64,000 nucleotides of DNA, from contig NZ_JBGVSA010000001.1 of assembly GCF_041807905.1 (NCBI RefSeq), positions 124,001 to 188,000 on the forward strand. The letters are read 5' to 3'. How positions within the stretch are numbered: the first letter of the stretch is position 1; each line of letters starts with the position of its first letter. Below are positions 54,247 to 64,000 of the stretch, piece after piece. Both the position numbers and the translations under genes were made by a program. The notes beneath the pieces are model-generated. The model did not search any database. It saw nothing but the letters and a program-made list of their open reading frames with translations, and was not told the DNA's origin. Origin of the DNA: JBGVSA01 sp041807905. GTDB lineage: Bacteria; Pseudomonadota; Gammaproteobacteria; Burkholderiales; Rhodocyclaceae.

Positions 54247-55317
54247 ATGGCTGATATCGCACTCCAGGGCGTGAGCAAGGCTTACGCCGGACACTCCGTA
54301 CTACAAGACCTCGATCTGACAGTCCAGCATGGTGAGTGCTTCACCTTGCTGGGCCCGTCGGGTTGCGGCAAGACCGTACTTCTGCGGCTGATCGCGGGTT
54401 TCGAGAACCCCGACTCCGGCTCGATCCACATCGGTGGCAAGGAAGTCTCCAACTCTGCCCACCGCGTCAGCGTTCCGCCTGACCAGCGCAACCTCGGGGT
54501 CGTCTTCCAGGACTACGCCGTGTGGCCGCACATGACGGTATTCAACAACGTGGCCTACCCACTGAAGATCGCCAAAGCCTCGCAGCAGGAATTGCGCGAG
54601 CGCGTCACCGATAGCATCCGACAGGTCAACCTGGTCGGTCTGGAGGAGCGTCTGCCCTCCCAACTGTCGGGCGGACAGCAGCAACGCGTTGCGCTGGCGC
54701 GCGCGCTCGTCGCCAAGCCTTCGTTGATGTTGCTGGACGAACCGCTCAATAACCTCGATGCCAACCTGCGCGAAGAAATGCGCTTCGAGATCAAGTCGCT
54801 GCAGCGGCGCCTGGGCATCACGATCCTGTATGTCACGCACGATCAGGAGATCGCGCTGGCACTCTCCGATCGCATCGGCATCATGGACAAGAACGGCGTC
54901 ATACGGCAGGTCGGCACGCCCGAGGAGATCTTCGAGCGCCCGGTCGATGAGTACATCTTCCGCTTTCTTGGCATGACGAACTTCCTGAACGCCAGCATCG
55001 ACGCAAACGGCATCAAGGTGGGCGAGCACTCCATTCCCCACGCCCGATTGGCAATCCCCGACGATCGCAAGGCGGGTCCGGTAAGGATGGGTTTCCGCCC
55101 TTCCGACGTGATGCTCTCGCGTGGCGGGGAAGGCATTCCTGGCGTGGTGCGCCGGGCGAGCTTCCTGGGTGCGATGACCGATTACCTGATCGAGATCGAT
55201 GGCCAGAGCCTGCGCACGCAGATCGAGACTCACGAAGCGCTGGGGCGCGATCTGCTGTTCCAGGATGGCGAATCCTGCAGGGTCGCCCTGAGGTCCGCCC
55301 ATTGGTTCGACGCCTGA
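54247..55317 (+). CDS. ABC transporter ATP-binding protein 1
   Basis: A 356-residue importer ATPase with Walker A GPSGCGKTV, signature LSGGQQQRVALARA, Walker B LMLLDEPLNNLD, H-loop LYVTHDQ and a C-terminal regulatory OB-type (TOBE) domain from about 240. Of the two ATPases in the operon, this one has the canonical signature. It starts at the ATG behind GGTGCTTCGAC, 165 bases after the binding-protein gene. Confidence 0.93.
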   Translation: MADIALQGVSKAYAGHSVLQDLDLTVQHGECFTLLGPSGCGKTVLLRLIAGFENPDSGSIHIGGKEVSNSAHRVSVPPDQRNLGVVFQDYAVWPHMTVFNNVAYPLKIAKASQQELRERVTDSIRQVNLVGLEERLPSQLSGGQQQRVALARALVAKPSLMLLDEPLNNLDANLREEMRFEIKSLQRRLGITILYVTHDQEIALALSDRIGIMDKNGVIRQVGTPEEIFERPVDEYIFRFLGMTNFLNASIDANGIKVGEHSIPHARLAIPDDRKAGPVRMGFRPSDVMLSRGGEGIPGVVRRASFLGAMTDYLIEIDGQSLRTQIETHEALGRDLLFQDGESCRVALRSAHWFDA

Positions 55318-55321
55318 GGAA

Positions 55322-57025
55322 ATGAAGATGAAGCACTCACTCAATCGTTCCCGCGGCTTCGGCACCGCCGAGGTCATCCTGACAGTCGCCATCGCAGTGC
55401 TTGTCGTGGTGGTGGTGGTCCCTGTCGTCCTGATTTTCTTCAACGCATTGTGGGTGGACGGCAAGTTCAACGCCGCCGATTTCGTGCGCGTGCTCTCCGA
55501 GCGCGACACCTACATGGCACTGGGCAACTCTCTGTTCATCGCCACCGGCGTCACCTTGATATCCACGACCCTGGGCACCTTCTTCGCGTGGCTGGTCACG
55601 CGCACCGATCTGCCATATAAGCGGCTCATGAAGGGGATGTTCCTGATCCCGTTCATGCTGCCCTCCTTCATCGGCGCATTGGCGTGGAAGATGCTGCTGT
55701 CGCCGCGCGCGGGCTACATCAACCGCCTGCTGATGGATTCGGGGCTCACCGACGGGCCGGTGTTCAACTGCTACACCTACGCCGGCATCATGATCATCGA
55801 GTCGATGTATCTGTTCCCGTTCGTGTTCATCCAGGTGTCCGGCGCGCTCGAACGCATGGACCCGACGCTGGAAGAATCCGCCCGCATCTCCGGTGCGGGC
55901 CTCTTCACCATCACGCGCAAGATCACCATCCCGTTGGTGCTGCCGAGCGTGATCTCGGGCGCGCTGCTGATCATGCTTTACTCGATGGCGCACTTCGGCA
56001 CGGTGGCCGTGCTGGGCATCGAGAACGGCATCTACAACATCCCCACGCTGATCTACGAGCGCATCCACCAGAGTGCGGGCAGTTTCGAGTCGATCCGCAC
56101 CGGGACGGTGCTGGCGTCGGTGCTGGTGGTGACCGCGGCGCTGATCATCTGGCTGCAGCGGCGCGTGCTGGACAAGGGCAAGTACCAGATCATCGGCGGC
56201 AAGAGCTTCCGGCCGCTGGAGATCAAACTGCGCAAGTTGCGCATGCCGATGTTCATTCTGTGCATCGTCTACATCGCCATCACGATCGTGCTGCCCACGG
56301 TGACGATCTTCCTCGTCGGCGGCCTCAAGACCTATGGCCTGCCATTCACGTGGGAGAACCTCACGCTGCACAACTACAGCTTCATCCTGTTCGACTGGCA
56401 GCTCACGCGCGACGCAATCTGGAACAGCATATCGCTGGGCCTGGCTTCGGCCGCCATCGCGATGTTTGCCGGCGTGATGATCTCGTACGTCATCGTCAAG
56501 ATGAAGGTGCGCGGCAAGGGCATCCTGGAATTCCTGGGCATGCTGCCTTTCTCGGTCCCGGGCTCGGTCATCGCGCTCGGCGTGATCCTGGCGTGGAGCG
56601 GCAAGTTCGGCATCAACCTGTACAACACGGTCGGCATCATCCTGGTGGCCTACGTGGCGCGCTACATGGCGTTCTCGCTCAAGGCCAACTCGGCCGCGCT
56701 GGAACAGGTGCATGACTCGCTCGTCGAAGCCGCCCGCGCGTGTGGTGCGTCGATGTGGCAGGCACTCAAGGACATTGTCATTCCACTGGTACGCCCGGGG
56801 ATGCTGGCGGCGTTCTTCCTGATCTTCCTGCCGGCGCTGCGCGAGCTGACCGTCTCGGTCATGCTGTACGGGCCAAGCACCCGCACCATCGGCGTGGCGA
56901 TCTACACCCTGAGTGAAGACGGCGAGACCGTCTATTCCGCTGCGCTGGCCGGCATCGCGCTGATCATCATCGTGCTGGGCCAGACCTTCATCGATCGGTT
57001 TGCCAACAAGGCGAAGGCGAAATAG
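55322..57025 (+). CDS. ABC transporter fused permease (two BPD_transp_1 domains)
   Basis: The 567-residue protein has about twelve membrane segments in two repeats. Each repeat has the EAA-type loop: ESARISGAGLFTITRKITIPLV near 187-208 and EAARACGASMWQALKDIVIPLV near 469-490 (key parts ESARISGAG and EAARACGAS). Fused permeases of this kind belong to Fe3+/AfuB-type importers. It lies four bases after ATPase 1. Confidence 0.93.
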   Translation: MKMKHSLNRSRGFGTAEVILTVAIAVLVVVVVVPVVLIFFNALWVDGKFNAADFVRVLSERDTYMALGNSLFIATGVTLISTTLGTFFAWLVTRTDLPYKRLMKGMFLIPFMLPSFIGALAWKMLLSPRAGYINRLLMDSGLTDGPVFNCYTYAGIMIIESMYLFPFVFIQVSGALERMDPTLEESARISGAGLFTITRKITIPLVLPSVISGALLIMLYSMAHFGTVAVLGIENGIYNIPTLIYERIHQSAGSFESIRTGTVLASVLVVTAALIIWLQRRVLDKGKYQIIGGKSFRPLEIKLRKLRMPMFILCIVYIAITIVLPTVTIFLVGGLKTYGLPFTWENLTLHNYSFILFDWQLTRDAIWNSISLGLASAAIAMFAGVMISYVIVKMKVRGKGILEFLGMLPFSVPGSVIALGVILAWSGKFGINLYNTVGIILVAYVARYMAFSLKANSAALEQVHDSLVEAARACGASMWQALKDIVIPLVRPGMLAAFFLIFLPALRELTVSVMLYGPSTRTIGVAIYTLSEDGETVYSAALAGIALIIIVLGQTFIDRFANKAKAK

Positions 57026-57035
57026 GAGAGCCACC

Positions 57036-58100
<1,065 letters not shown>

Positions 58101-58127
58101 GTCGCCATTCAATGTCGATTCAGGCAT

Positions 58128-58166
58128 CGCCATTGCTGTCCGCCGTTGCGGCGAGCGGCAATGGCG
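58128..58166 (+). terminator. Possible terminator hairpin of the ABC importer operon
   Basis: CGCCATTGC (58128-58136) pairs with GCAATGGCG (58158-58166), with an inner CCGC/GCGG stem. It starts 28 bases after the last importer gene. No T run follows, so it may be Rho-assisted or mRNA-protecting. Confidence 0.4.
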
Positions 58167-58220
58167 CGGCATTCGAATTGGCTCGTTTCGCGCCTTGCTG
58201 CCACTTCGGTGCACCTCCCG

Positions 58221-58634
58221 TCACACGAAGGGATCGATGACCCGCACACCGGCTTGATGGAAATCGGTCATGTTGCGCGTGACAACCGTCAGATCGTGGA
58301 TCAGCGCGATGGCCGCAATCTGCTTATCAATGGGATTCTGGTTGTTCGGCGACATCAATCGCCCCCAGACTTGTGCCGACCCGGCATCAAAATCAAAAAT
58401 CCTGTCGGAATAGTCCTGGAGCACCGAATCCAGCCACCGTTCCAGTTTCTGCGCTTGCACCGTATCGCCGCGAGCCTTGATTCTCTCAACGCCCTGCCGC
58501 AGTTCTCCGATCGTCTGCACAGCAACGTACATATGCGCTTCATCGGCGTTCTTTTTGAAGAATCCGAGCACGCCGCGATGCGCGCTTCACCCTTTGCGGG
58601 CCTCGCTGATAACGTTCGTGTCGATCAGAAACAA
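58221..58634 (-). pseudogene. fitB: FitB/VapC-type PIN-domain toxin interrupted by an in-frame stop
   Basis: Read from the TTG at 58634, the frame gives MFLIDTNVISEARKG, then TGA at 58587-58589, then SAHRGVLGFFKKN and the rest of a complete PIN domain to 58221 in the same frame. Length without the stop (137 residues) is normal for FitB/VapC toxins. The acidic residues of the RNase site are kept (D in LIDTN, E in TIGEL, D in NPIDKQIA and the D of TRNMTDF). The stop should abolish the toxin, leaving at most a truncated piece from the internal GTG at 58571. It overlaps nothing and lies three bases after the antitoxin stop. Confidence 0.8.
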
Positions 58635-58637
58635 ACC

Positions 58638-58844
58638 TCACCTCGCCCGCGCAAAATCCGCGTCACCAACGTTGGGCATACTGGCCAGGACGTCGGCAAC
58701 GGAGCGACGAGGCGGCTTCTGCAATGCGGCTTTCAGGATTTCTCGATGCTCTGCTTCTGCACTTCGGCCATGCGCGGCAGCGCGCTGTTTGAGCGCACGC
58801 GTCAAGTCCTCGTCGACATTTCTAACGACCAGATTGGTTGCCAT
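58638..58844 (-). CDS. fitA: FitA/VapB-type antitoxin (ribbon-helix-helix)
   Basis: A 68-residue antitoxin starting MATNLVVRNVDEDLTRALKQRAAAHGRSAEAEHREIL, which is the FitA/Arc-like DNA-binding ribbon-helix-helix (key parts LVVRNVDED and HGRSAEAEHREIL). The C-terminal part (MPNVGDADFARAR) would fill the toxin active site with its conserved arginine. AGGGAGAG precedes the start. It is intact although its toxin partner is broken. Confidence 0.85.
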   Translation of the reverse strand: MATNLVVRNVDEDLTRALKQRAAAHGRSAEAEHREILKAALQKPPRRSVADVLASMPNVGDADFARAR

Positions 58845-58903
58845 GATTGCTCTCCCTGAATGATCCATCCACCAGACGCTCCAGGCGACGCACACAATGA
58901 ATA

Positions 58904-58933
58904 AAGCCCTCGGCGCACGGCGCTCGAGGGCTT
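58904..58933 (-). terminator. Probable terminator of parE
   Basis: AAGCCCTCG pairs with CGAGGGCTT (58904-58912 with 58925-58933) around a 12-base loop. On the minus strand it is followed by TATTCATTG, a weak T/A stretch. It begins 25 bases after the parE stop and separates parE from the antitoxin gene. Confidence 0.65.
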
Positions 58934-58957
58934 CGTGTTGAGCGTTCATCGCTCAGA

Positions 58958-60925
58958 TCATAGATCCGCTTCGACCAAGTTGCCCTTGGCTTCCATCCAG
59001 GCGCGGCGGCCGGAGGCTTCGCCCTTGCCCATGAGCAGGTCGAACAGCGTCCGCGCAGAGGAGACGTCATCGAGCGTCACCGGCAGCACGCGACGCGTGG
59101 CGTGGTCCATGGCGGTTTCCTTGAGCTGGTCGGAACGCATTTCGCCCAGGCCCTTGAATCGGCCGATTTCCAGTTGCTCGACGCGGAAGCCTTCTTTGAT
59201 CAAACGGTCACGGATGGCGTTGAGTTCGTTGTCGTCCAGCGCATAGAAGCGGCGCGCCGGGCGTTTCTTGCCTTGCGCGGGGACGTCGATGCGATACAGC
59301 GGCGGCATGGCGATGAACACGTGACCCGCCTCCACCACACGCGGAAAGTGACGCAGGAAGAGCGTCAGCAACAGCGTCTGGATGTGCGAGCCGTCCACGT
59401 CGGCGTCGGCCATGATGATGATCTTGCCGTAGCGCAGGCCCGACAGGACACCATCCGGCGCATCCAGCGCATGCGGATCGACGCCGATGGCGACGGAGAT
59501 GTCGTGGATTTCGGCGTTGGCGAACAGGCGGTTGGGGTCCACTTCCCACGCGTTGAGCACTTTGCCGCGCAGCGGCAGGATGGCCTGCGTTTCGCGATCG
59601 CGCGCGAGCTTGGCGGAGCCGCCGGCCGAGTCCCCTTCGACGAGGTAGAGCTCGTTGTCGGCGATGTCTTCGCTCTCGCAATCGGACAGCTTGCCCGGCA
59701 GCACGGCCACGCCGCTGCTTTTGCGCTTTTCGACCTTCTGTGCGTTCTTCAGGCGCGATTGCGCCTGCTTGATGGCGAGTTCTGCAATCGCACGACCGTA
59801 CTCGACGTTCTGGTTCAGCCACGCTTCGAACGGGTGGAGCACCATGCTGGACACCAGCTTGACCGCTTCGCGCGAGTTGAGTTTTTCCTTCACCTGCCCC
59901 TGGAATTGCGGGTCGAGGATGCGCGCGGAGAGCACGAAGCTCATCTTGCCGCACACGTCGTCCTGCTGGATCTTTACGCCCTTGGGCAGCAGGCTGTGGT
60001 GTTCGATGAAGCTCTTGACCGCTTCGAAAACACCGGTGCGCAGGCCGGATTCGTGCGTACCGCCGGCAACGGTCGGGATCAGGTTCACGTAGCTCTCGTT
60101 GAGCTGCATGCCGTCGAACCAGCCGAAGCTCCAGGCCGCGCCCTCGCCCTGCGCGAAGTCTTCATCCGCGCCGGCATAGGCTTCACCGGTAAACAGTGGT
60201 GCAACGGCCTCGGCGCCTGCGACCATCTCGCGCAGGTAACCGGCCAGCCCTTCTGTGTAGCGCCATTCCTGGCGCGCGAAACTGCCGTCGGCTTGTTCGA
60301 TGTCGAGCATGACTTTCACGCCCGGCAACAGCACGGCCTTGGAACGCAGAAGACGTTCGATCTCGGCCTGCGGGATCTTCGGCGAATCGAAGTAACGGCC
60401 GTCAGGCCACACGCGTACCCGCGTCCCGGTATGTTTGCCCGCGCTGCCGATGTCCTGCAGCTCGCCGATACTGCGGCCGCCGTCGGCAAACACGATCTGG
60501 TGGATCTTGCCGTCGCGGCGCACTTCGACTTCGACGCGCGTCGACAGCGCGGTGGTGACCGCCACGCCCACACCGTGCAAACCGCCGGAGAAGGCATACG
60601 CGGAGTTGCCGCTCTTCTTGTCGAACTTGCCGCCCGCGTGCAGCACCGTATAGGCCAGCACGACCACCGGCAGACCTTCTTGCGGATGCAGGCCGACCGG
60701 GATGCCGCGACCGTCGTCGGTGACGGCCACCGAGCCGTCGCGCATGAGCACGACGTGGATGTTCTTGGCAAAGCCGGCCAACGCTTCGTCGGCGGCGTTG
60801 TCGATGACTTCCTGGATGATGTGCGTGGGCGAATCGGTACGCGTGTACATGCCCGGGCGCTCGCGCACCGGCTCCAGCCCCTTGAGGACGCGGAACGAGG
60901 ATTCGTCGTATTGCTTCTGTGTCAT
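58958..60925 (-). CDS. parE: DNA topoisomerase IV subunit B
   Basis: The 655-residue ATPase subunit of topoisomerase IV. The start is set at the ATG of MTQKQYDESS. A long open frame upstream belongs to the antisense of dnaQ. It has GHKL ATP-binding motifs (VIDNAADEALAG, VTDDGRGIPVG, GLHGVGV), the TOPRIM region with EGDSAGGSAK and the Mg2+-binding DADVDGSHI, and ends with RRAWMEAKGNLVEADL. It is the last gene of a minus-strand group with radA, a cupin gene, tpiA and dnaQ. Confidence 0.97.
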   Translation of the reverse strand: MTQKQYDESSFRVLKGLEPVRERPGMYTRTDSPTHIIQEVIDNAADEALAGFAKNIHVVLMRDGSVAVTDDGRGIPVGLHPQEGLPVVVLAYTVLHAGGKFDKKSGNSAYAFSGGLHGVGVAVTTALSTRVEVEVRRDGKIHQIVFADGGRSIGELQDIGSAGKHTGTRVRVWPDGRYFDSPKIPQAEIERLLRSKAVLLPGVKVMLDIEQADGSFARQEWRYTEGLAGYLREMVAGAEAVAPLFTGEAYAGADEDFAQGEGAAWSFGWFDGMQLNESYVNLIPTVAGGTHESGLRTGVFEAVKSFIEHHSLLPKGVKIQQDDVCGKMSFVLSARILDPQFQGQVKEKLNSREAVKLVSSMVLHPFEAWLNQNVEYGRAIAELAIKQAQSRLKNAQKVEKRKSSGVAVLPGKLSDCESEDIADNELYLVEGDSAGGSAKLARDRETQAILPLRGKVLNAWEVDPNRLFANAEIHDISVAIGVDPHALDAPDGVLSGLRYGKIIIMADADVDGSHIQTLLLTLFLRHFPRVVEAGHVFIAMPPLYRIDVPAQGKKRPARRFYALDDNELNAIRDRLIKEGFRVEQLEIGRFKGLGEMRSDQLKETAMDHATRRVLPVTLDDVSSARTLFDLLMGKGEASGRRAWMEAKGNLVEADL

Positions 60926-60938
60926 GTCGTCTTGCAGT

Positions 60939-61652
60939 TCAGGCGCTCGCTTCGTGCGGCAGCCACAGGCAACCGCCCTTGGTCGCCTTGTCGATATCGT
61001 TGAGGTAACCCATGTGCGCGGCGAGTTCTTCTTCGGACGCGCGCAACACCACCAGCGCAGGCCGTTCGCCAGCGACGGCGAAGGATGCCACGGCCAGCTC
61101 GTCCATGTCTTCATCCAGGCCGATGGTCAGGCTTTCCTGCCCTCGCGTCATGGCCAGGTACACCTCGGCCAGCAACTCGGCATCGAGCAATGCCCCGTGC
61201 AGCGTACGGTGCGAGTTGTCGATCTCGTAGCGCGAACACAACGCGTCGAGCGAGGCCTTCTTGCCGGGGAACATCTCCTTGGCCATGCGGACCGTGTCGA
61301 TCACGTCCGGGTGACACATGTCGGCGATCCTGGGCAGGGTCAGGCGGTCGAACTCCATGTTGAGGAAGCCGACGTCGAAGGCCGCGTTGTGGATGATGAG
61401 CTGAGCGTCGGCGAGGTAATCCGCAAGCTCGCGCGAGATGTGCTCGAACAACGGCTTGTCGGAGAGAAAATCGTCCGACAGGCCGTGGATGCGTTCGGAG
61501 TCGCCGACCTCGCGCTGAGGGTTCAGATATACGTGATAGTTGTTGCCGGTGAGCTTGCGGTTGAGCAGCTCGACACAGCCGATTTCGACCACGCGGTCAC
61601 CGGTACGCCAGTCCAGGCCCGTCGTTTCGGTATCGAGGACGATCTGCCGCAT
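60939..61652 (-). CDS. dnaQ: DNA polymerase III epsilon subunit (3'-5' proofreading exonuclease)
   Basis: The 237-residue proofreading subunit has Exo I VLDTETTGLD, Exo II HNAAFDVGFLN and Exo III HGALLDAELLAE with the catalytic histidine of the DEDDh group. The ATG at 61652 overlaps the tpiA stop (TGATG), so the two are translationally coupled. A TTG directly upstream is less likely. The C-terminal tail, which should bind the polymerase alpha subunit, is present. Confidence 0.95.
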   Translation of the reverse strand: MRQIVLDTETTGLDWRTGDRVVEIGCVELLNRKLTGNNYHVYLNPQREVGDSERIHGLSDDFLSDKPLFEHISRELADYLADAQLIIHNAAFDVGFLNMEFDRLTLPRIADMCHPDVIDTVRMAKEMFPGKKASLDALCSRYEIDNSHRTLHGALLDAELLAEVYLAMTRGQESLTIGLDEDMDELAVASFAVAGERPALVVLRASEEELAAHMGYLNDIDKATKGGCLWLPHEASA

Positions 61653-62422
61653 CAAGCTTCCTTGTGGCTCGCGACCAATGCCTTGTAGATGGCGACGAAT
61701 TCGTTCGCATCCAGCGCCGCGGAACCGATCAGGCCGCCGTCGATGTCCGGCATGTTGAACAGGCTGGAAGCATTGCTGGCCTTGACGCTGCCACCGTAGA
61801 GAATCGGCAGGTTATCGGCGAAAGCCTGATCACGTTGCGCCACGCGAGCCCGCAGGAAGGCAAGTTCTTCCTGCACGATTTCCGGCGTGGCGGCGATGCC
61901 GGTGCCGATCGCCCAGCGCGGTTCATAGGCCAGGATGATTTTGTCATGCGCGGTGCGGATGTAGCCGAAGGCGGCATCGAGCTGGCGGGCGAGCACTTCG
62001 TGCGTGCGGCCGGCGTCGCGTTCTTCCGCGGTCTCGCCCACGCAGATGATGGGCACCAGGCCGGCGTCGATGGCGGCCAGCGACTTGCGGCCCATGAGAC
62101 CGTCGTTTTCGTGCTGGTAATAGCGGCGCTCGGAGTGTCCGATGATGACCGAATCGCAGCCGAGCTCATGCAGCATCAGCGGCGAGACTTCGCCGGTGTA
62201 CATTCCGTTGAGATGGTCGGACGCGTTCTGTGCGCCGAGGTGAATGCCGCTGCTCTTGAGCAATTCGGCCAGTTGCGGGATGTATGGGAAGGCCGGACAC
62301 ACGACCATCTCGACACCTTCGGTCAGCGCGGGCAGCTCGGCACGTAGCTGCTCGATCAATGTGCGGTTGCTGGCAAGGTTGCCATGCATCTTCCAGTTAC
62401 CGACGAGCCATTTTTTTCGCAT
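61652..62422 (-). CDS. tpiA: Triosephosphate isomerase
   Basis: A 256-residue TIM-barrel enzyme of glycolysis/gluconeogenesis. The catalytic lysine is K11 in GNWKMHG, the histidine is in IIGHSERR, the glutamate in YEPRWAIGTG, and the phosphate loop is YGGSVKASN. It is followed without gap by dnaQ and preceded after 68 bases by the cupin gene. Confidence 0.97.
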   Translation of the reverse strand: MRKKWLVGNWKMHGNLASNRTLIEQLRAELPALTEGVEMVVCPAFPYIPQLAELLKSSGIHLGAQNASDHLNGMYTGEVSPLMLHELGCDSVIIGHSERRYYQHENDGLMGRKSLAAIDAGLVPIICVGETAEERDAGRTHEVLARQLDAAFGYIRTAHDKIILAYEPRWAIGTGIAATPEIVQEELAFLRARVAQRDQAFADNLPILYGGSVKASNASSLFNMPDIDGGLIGSAALDANEFVAIYKALVASHKEA

Positions 62423-62490
62423 ATTGAGTGTCCAGGTAAAGAGTCGTTAAAAGAGGTCCAGGCGCACGGCGCAAGAATCCTGCCGCATCG

Positions 62491-62970
62491 CTACAGAGTC
62501 TGAATGTCGTCGAGCGCCACTACGTCGCGCAGTCGTTCCTGCGGCGTGACGGAGAGGTACAGGCGCTTGCCCAGGTCGGGGTAGTCGCACACATCGTAGT
62601 CGGGGCGGCTTCCGCCCACCAGATAGACGAGGTCCGTATTGCCCGTGTTGTGCATGGCGTGCGCCGGGCCGCCCGCAGGCAGCCCGATGAAGTCGCCCGC
62701 CGCCACCGCATGGCTGTCGTCACCCAGTACCACCGCGCCTTCGCCTTCGAGCACGTAGATGAACTCGTCACAGAACCGATGCGTGTGCTTTTCTGTCGAT
62801 GTGACACCGGGCGCCACGCGCACGTGGTGCACGCCGACGCGCGTCAGGCCACAGGCGTCACCCAACGAATGCGAGTGGCGCACGGCCGAAGCGTTGAGCG
62901 GATGATGCAGCGTGCGGGCGGCGTCCCCGCCCTGCTCGTCGCGACGCACGATGTAGGGGTTGGCAGCCAT
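62491..62970 (-). CDS. Cupin domain protein
   Basis: A 159-residue protein starting at the ATG behind GGAGGGTG. The cupin fold has metal-ligand motif 1 HTHRFCDEFIYVLEGEG (key part HTHRFCDE), and motif 2 around PAGGPAHAMHNTG. It binds a metal and may be an isomerase, epimerase or dioxygenase. The substrate is unknown. It starts 20 bases after the radA stop and appears to be part of the radA-tpiA-dnaQ-parE group. Confidence 0.82.
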   Translation of the reverse strand: MAANPYIVRRDEQGGDAARTLHHPLNASAVRHSHSLGDACGLTRVGVHHVRVAPGVTSTEKHTHRFCDEFIYVLEGEGAVVLGDDSHAVAAGDFIGLPAGGPAHAMHNTGNTDLVYLVGGSRPDYDVCDYPDLGKRLYLSVTPQERLRDVVALDDIQTL

Positions 62971-62990
62971 GACACCCTCCGAAGCAGACA

Positions 62991-64000
62991 TCACGAAAAC
63001 TCGCGCAGCGCATCGAGCGCTTGTTCAATGCGGTCGACCGCCCGTACCTCGATGCCGGGAATCGGCTGGCGCGGTGCATTGGCTGTCGGGATCAGTGCGA
63101 TTTCAAAACCCAGCTTGGCCGCTTCGCGCAGGCGTTCCTGCCCACGCGGCGCGGGGCGGATCTCGCCGGCCAGCCCGACTTCGCCGAACACCACCAGCTT
63201 CGGGGGCAAAGGTTTGCTGCGCAGGGACGACACGATTGCCAGGCACACCGAAAGATCGGCGGCTGGCTCGGCGATCTTCACACCACCCACGGCGTTGATG
63301 AACACATCCTGGTCCGAGCACACGATGCCGGCGTGACGATGAAGCACGGCCAGCAACATCGCCAGACGGTTTTGTTCCAGCCCGACCGAGAGCCTGCGCG
63401 GGCTCGGACTGTGCGCCATGTCAACCAGCGCCTGGATTTCGACCAGCAGCGGCCGCGTGCCCTCCTGCGTGACCAGCACGCATGCGCCGGGTACGGGCTG
63501 GGCGTGTTGCGACAGAAACAGAGCCGACGGATTGCTCACGCCACGCAGCCCCTTGTCGGTCATGGCGAACACGCCAAGTTCGTTGACCGCGCCGAAACGG
63601 TTCTTGATGGCGCGCACGAGGCGGAAGCTCGAATGCGTGTCGCCCTCGAAATACAGGACCGTGTCGACGATGTGTTCGAGTACGCGCGGTCCGGCCAGTG
63701 CGCCGTCCTTCGTGACGTGACCGACGAGAATCACGCTGGTGCCGGTCGACTTGGCGTGGCGCGTGAGCTGTGCCGCGCATTCGCGCACCTGTGCCACCGA
63801 TCCGGGTGCAGACTGCAGCGCTTCGGAATACAAGGTCTGGATGGAGTCGATCACCGCCACCGCCGGGCGCACCTCACGCAGCGTGGCGAGAATTTTTTCC
63901 AGCGAGATTTCGGGCAGCAGCGGCAGGTCGCCACAATCGAGCTGCAAACGCCGCGCGCGCAGCGCGACCTGCTCGGTGGATTCTTCGCCGCTCACATACA
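62991..64000 (-). CDS. radA: DNA repair protein RadA, N-terminus cut off by window edge
   Basis: The visible 336 codons are the C-terminal three quarters of RadA/Sms, a RecA-like helicase acting on recombination intermediates. YVSGEESTEQVALRARRL, PAVAVIDSIQTLYSEAL (Walker B) and the RadA-specific KNRFGAVNELGVF are present, followed by the Lon-like S16 domain (LLAVLHRHAGI, GEVGLAGEIRPAPRGQERLREA). The zinc finger and Walker A lie beyond the right edge. Confidence 0.95.
   Translation of the reverse strand, partial: YVSGEESTEQVALRARRLQLDCGDLPLLPEISLEKILATLREVRPAVAVIDSIQTLYSEALQSAPGSVAQVRECAAQLTRHAKSTGTSVILVGHVTKDGALAGPRVLEHIVDTVLYFEGDTHSSFRLVRAIKNRFGAVNELGVFAMTDKGLRGVSNPSALFLSQHAQPVPGACVLVTQEGTRPLLVEIQALVDMAHSPSPRRLSVGLEQNRLAMLLAVLHRHAGIVCSDQDVFINAVGGVKIAEPAADLSVCLAIVSSLRSKPLPPKLVVFGEVGLAGEIRPAPRGQERLREAAKLGFEIALIPTANAPRQPIPGIEVRAVDRIEQALDALREFS

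Noticed and set aside
58221..58571. Short PIN protein from the internal GTG taken as a normal gene
   Set aside because: Reading upstream in the same frame reveals MFLIDTNVISEARKG before a TGA, which is the true toxin N-terminus, so the gene is better described as interrupted.
59102..61003. Open frame of 633 codons opposite parE
   Set aside because: Antisense of an intact parE. No family signature.

Overview
The window is GC-rich chromosomal DNA of a betaproteobacterium. Gene content and order (gyrA-serC-pheA, mtaD/ompA/ubiG/gph followed by the tmRNA gene, split pntAA/pntAB/pntB, a DUF2062 gene beside comEC, a BvgA/EvgA-type response regulator) suggest Burkholderiales, most likely Alcaligenaceae (Bordetella/Achromobacter-like). 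This placement is inferred from recognised families, not from a search. I see no insertion sequence, prophage, CRISPR array or tRNA gene.

Region 1 (1-9.5 kb) is core. gyrA, a DUF2059 secreted protein, serC and pheA (running off the left edge) are read on the minus strand. mtaD, ompA, ubiG, gph and ssrA (tmRNA) are on the plus strand. Region 2 (9.5-29 kb) is mixed housekeeping: an ABC exporter, a TrpB2-like synthase, an acetate transporter, an alpha/beta hydrolase, comEC, a BamA/TamA-type barrel, the proton-translocating transhydrogenase, CorA, YbaK, a tandem-duplicated FKBP, NudC, a lone TRAP binding protein and lexA with a clear SOS box. Region 3 (29-36 kb) holds lipoproteins, flgK-flgL apart from other flagellar genes, a degenerate receiver protein and a lipoprotein esterase with a polyserine linker.

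Region 4 (36-45 kb) is the most accessory-looking part. It has a TM2 protein and a compact BvgA/BvgS-like phosphorelay without periplasmic sensor domains. After it comes an ArsR-type regulator with a palindromic operator, heading seven consecutive SRPBCC genes (eight domains) and a VOC protein.

Region 5 (45-58 kb) has parC, then a Pgt-type signalling module (binding protein, sensor kinase, AAA+ regulator lacking the sigma54-contact loop). This is divergent from a complete Fe3+/sugar-phosphate-type ABC importer that carries two different ATPases. The arrangement suggests that the Pgt-like module senses the substrate and controls the importer.

Region 6 (58-64 kb) has a FitAB/VapBC-type toxin-antitoxin pair whose toxin is interrupted by an in-frame stop, then parE, dnaQ, tpiA, a cupin gene and radA (cut by the right edge). 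The window thus holds gyrA, parC and parE, and GyrA has non-canonical residues at both main quinolone-resistance positions.
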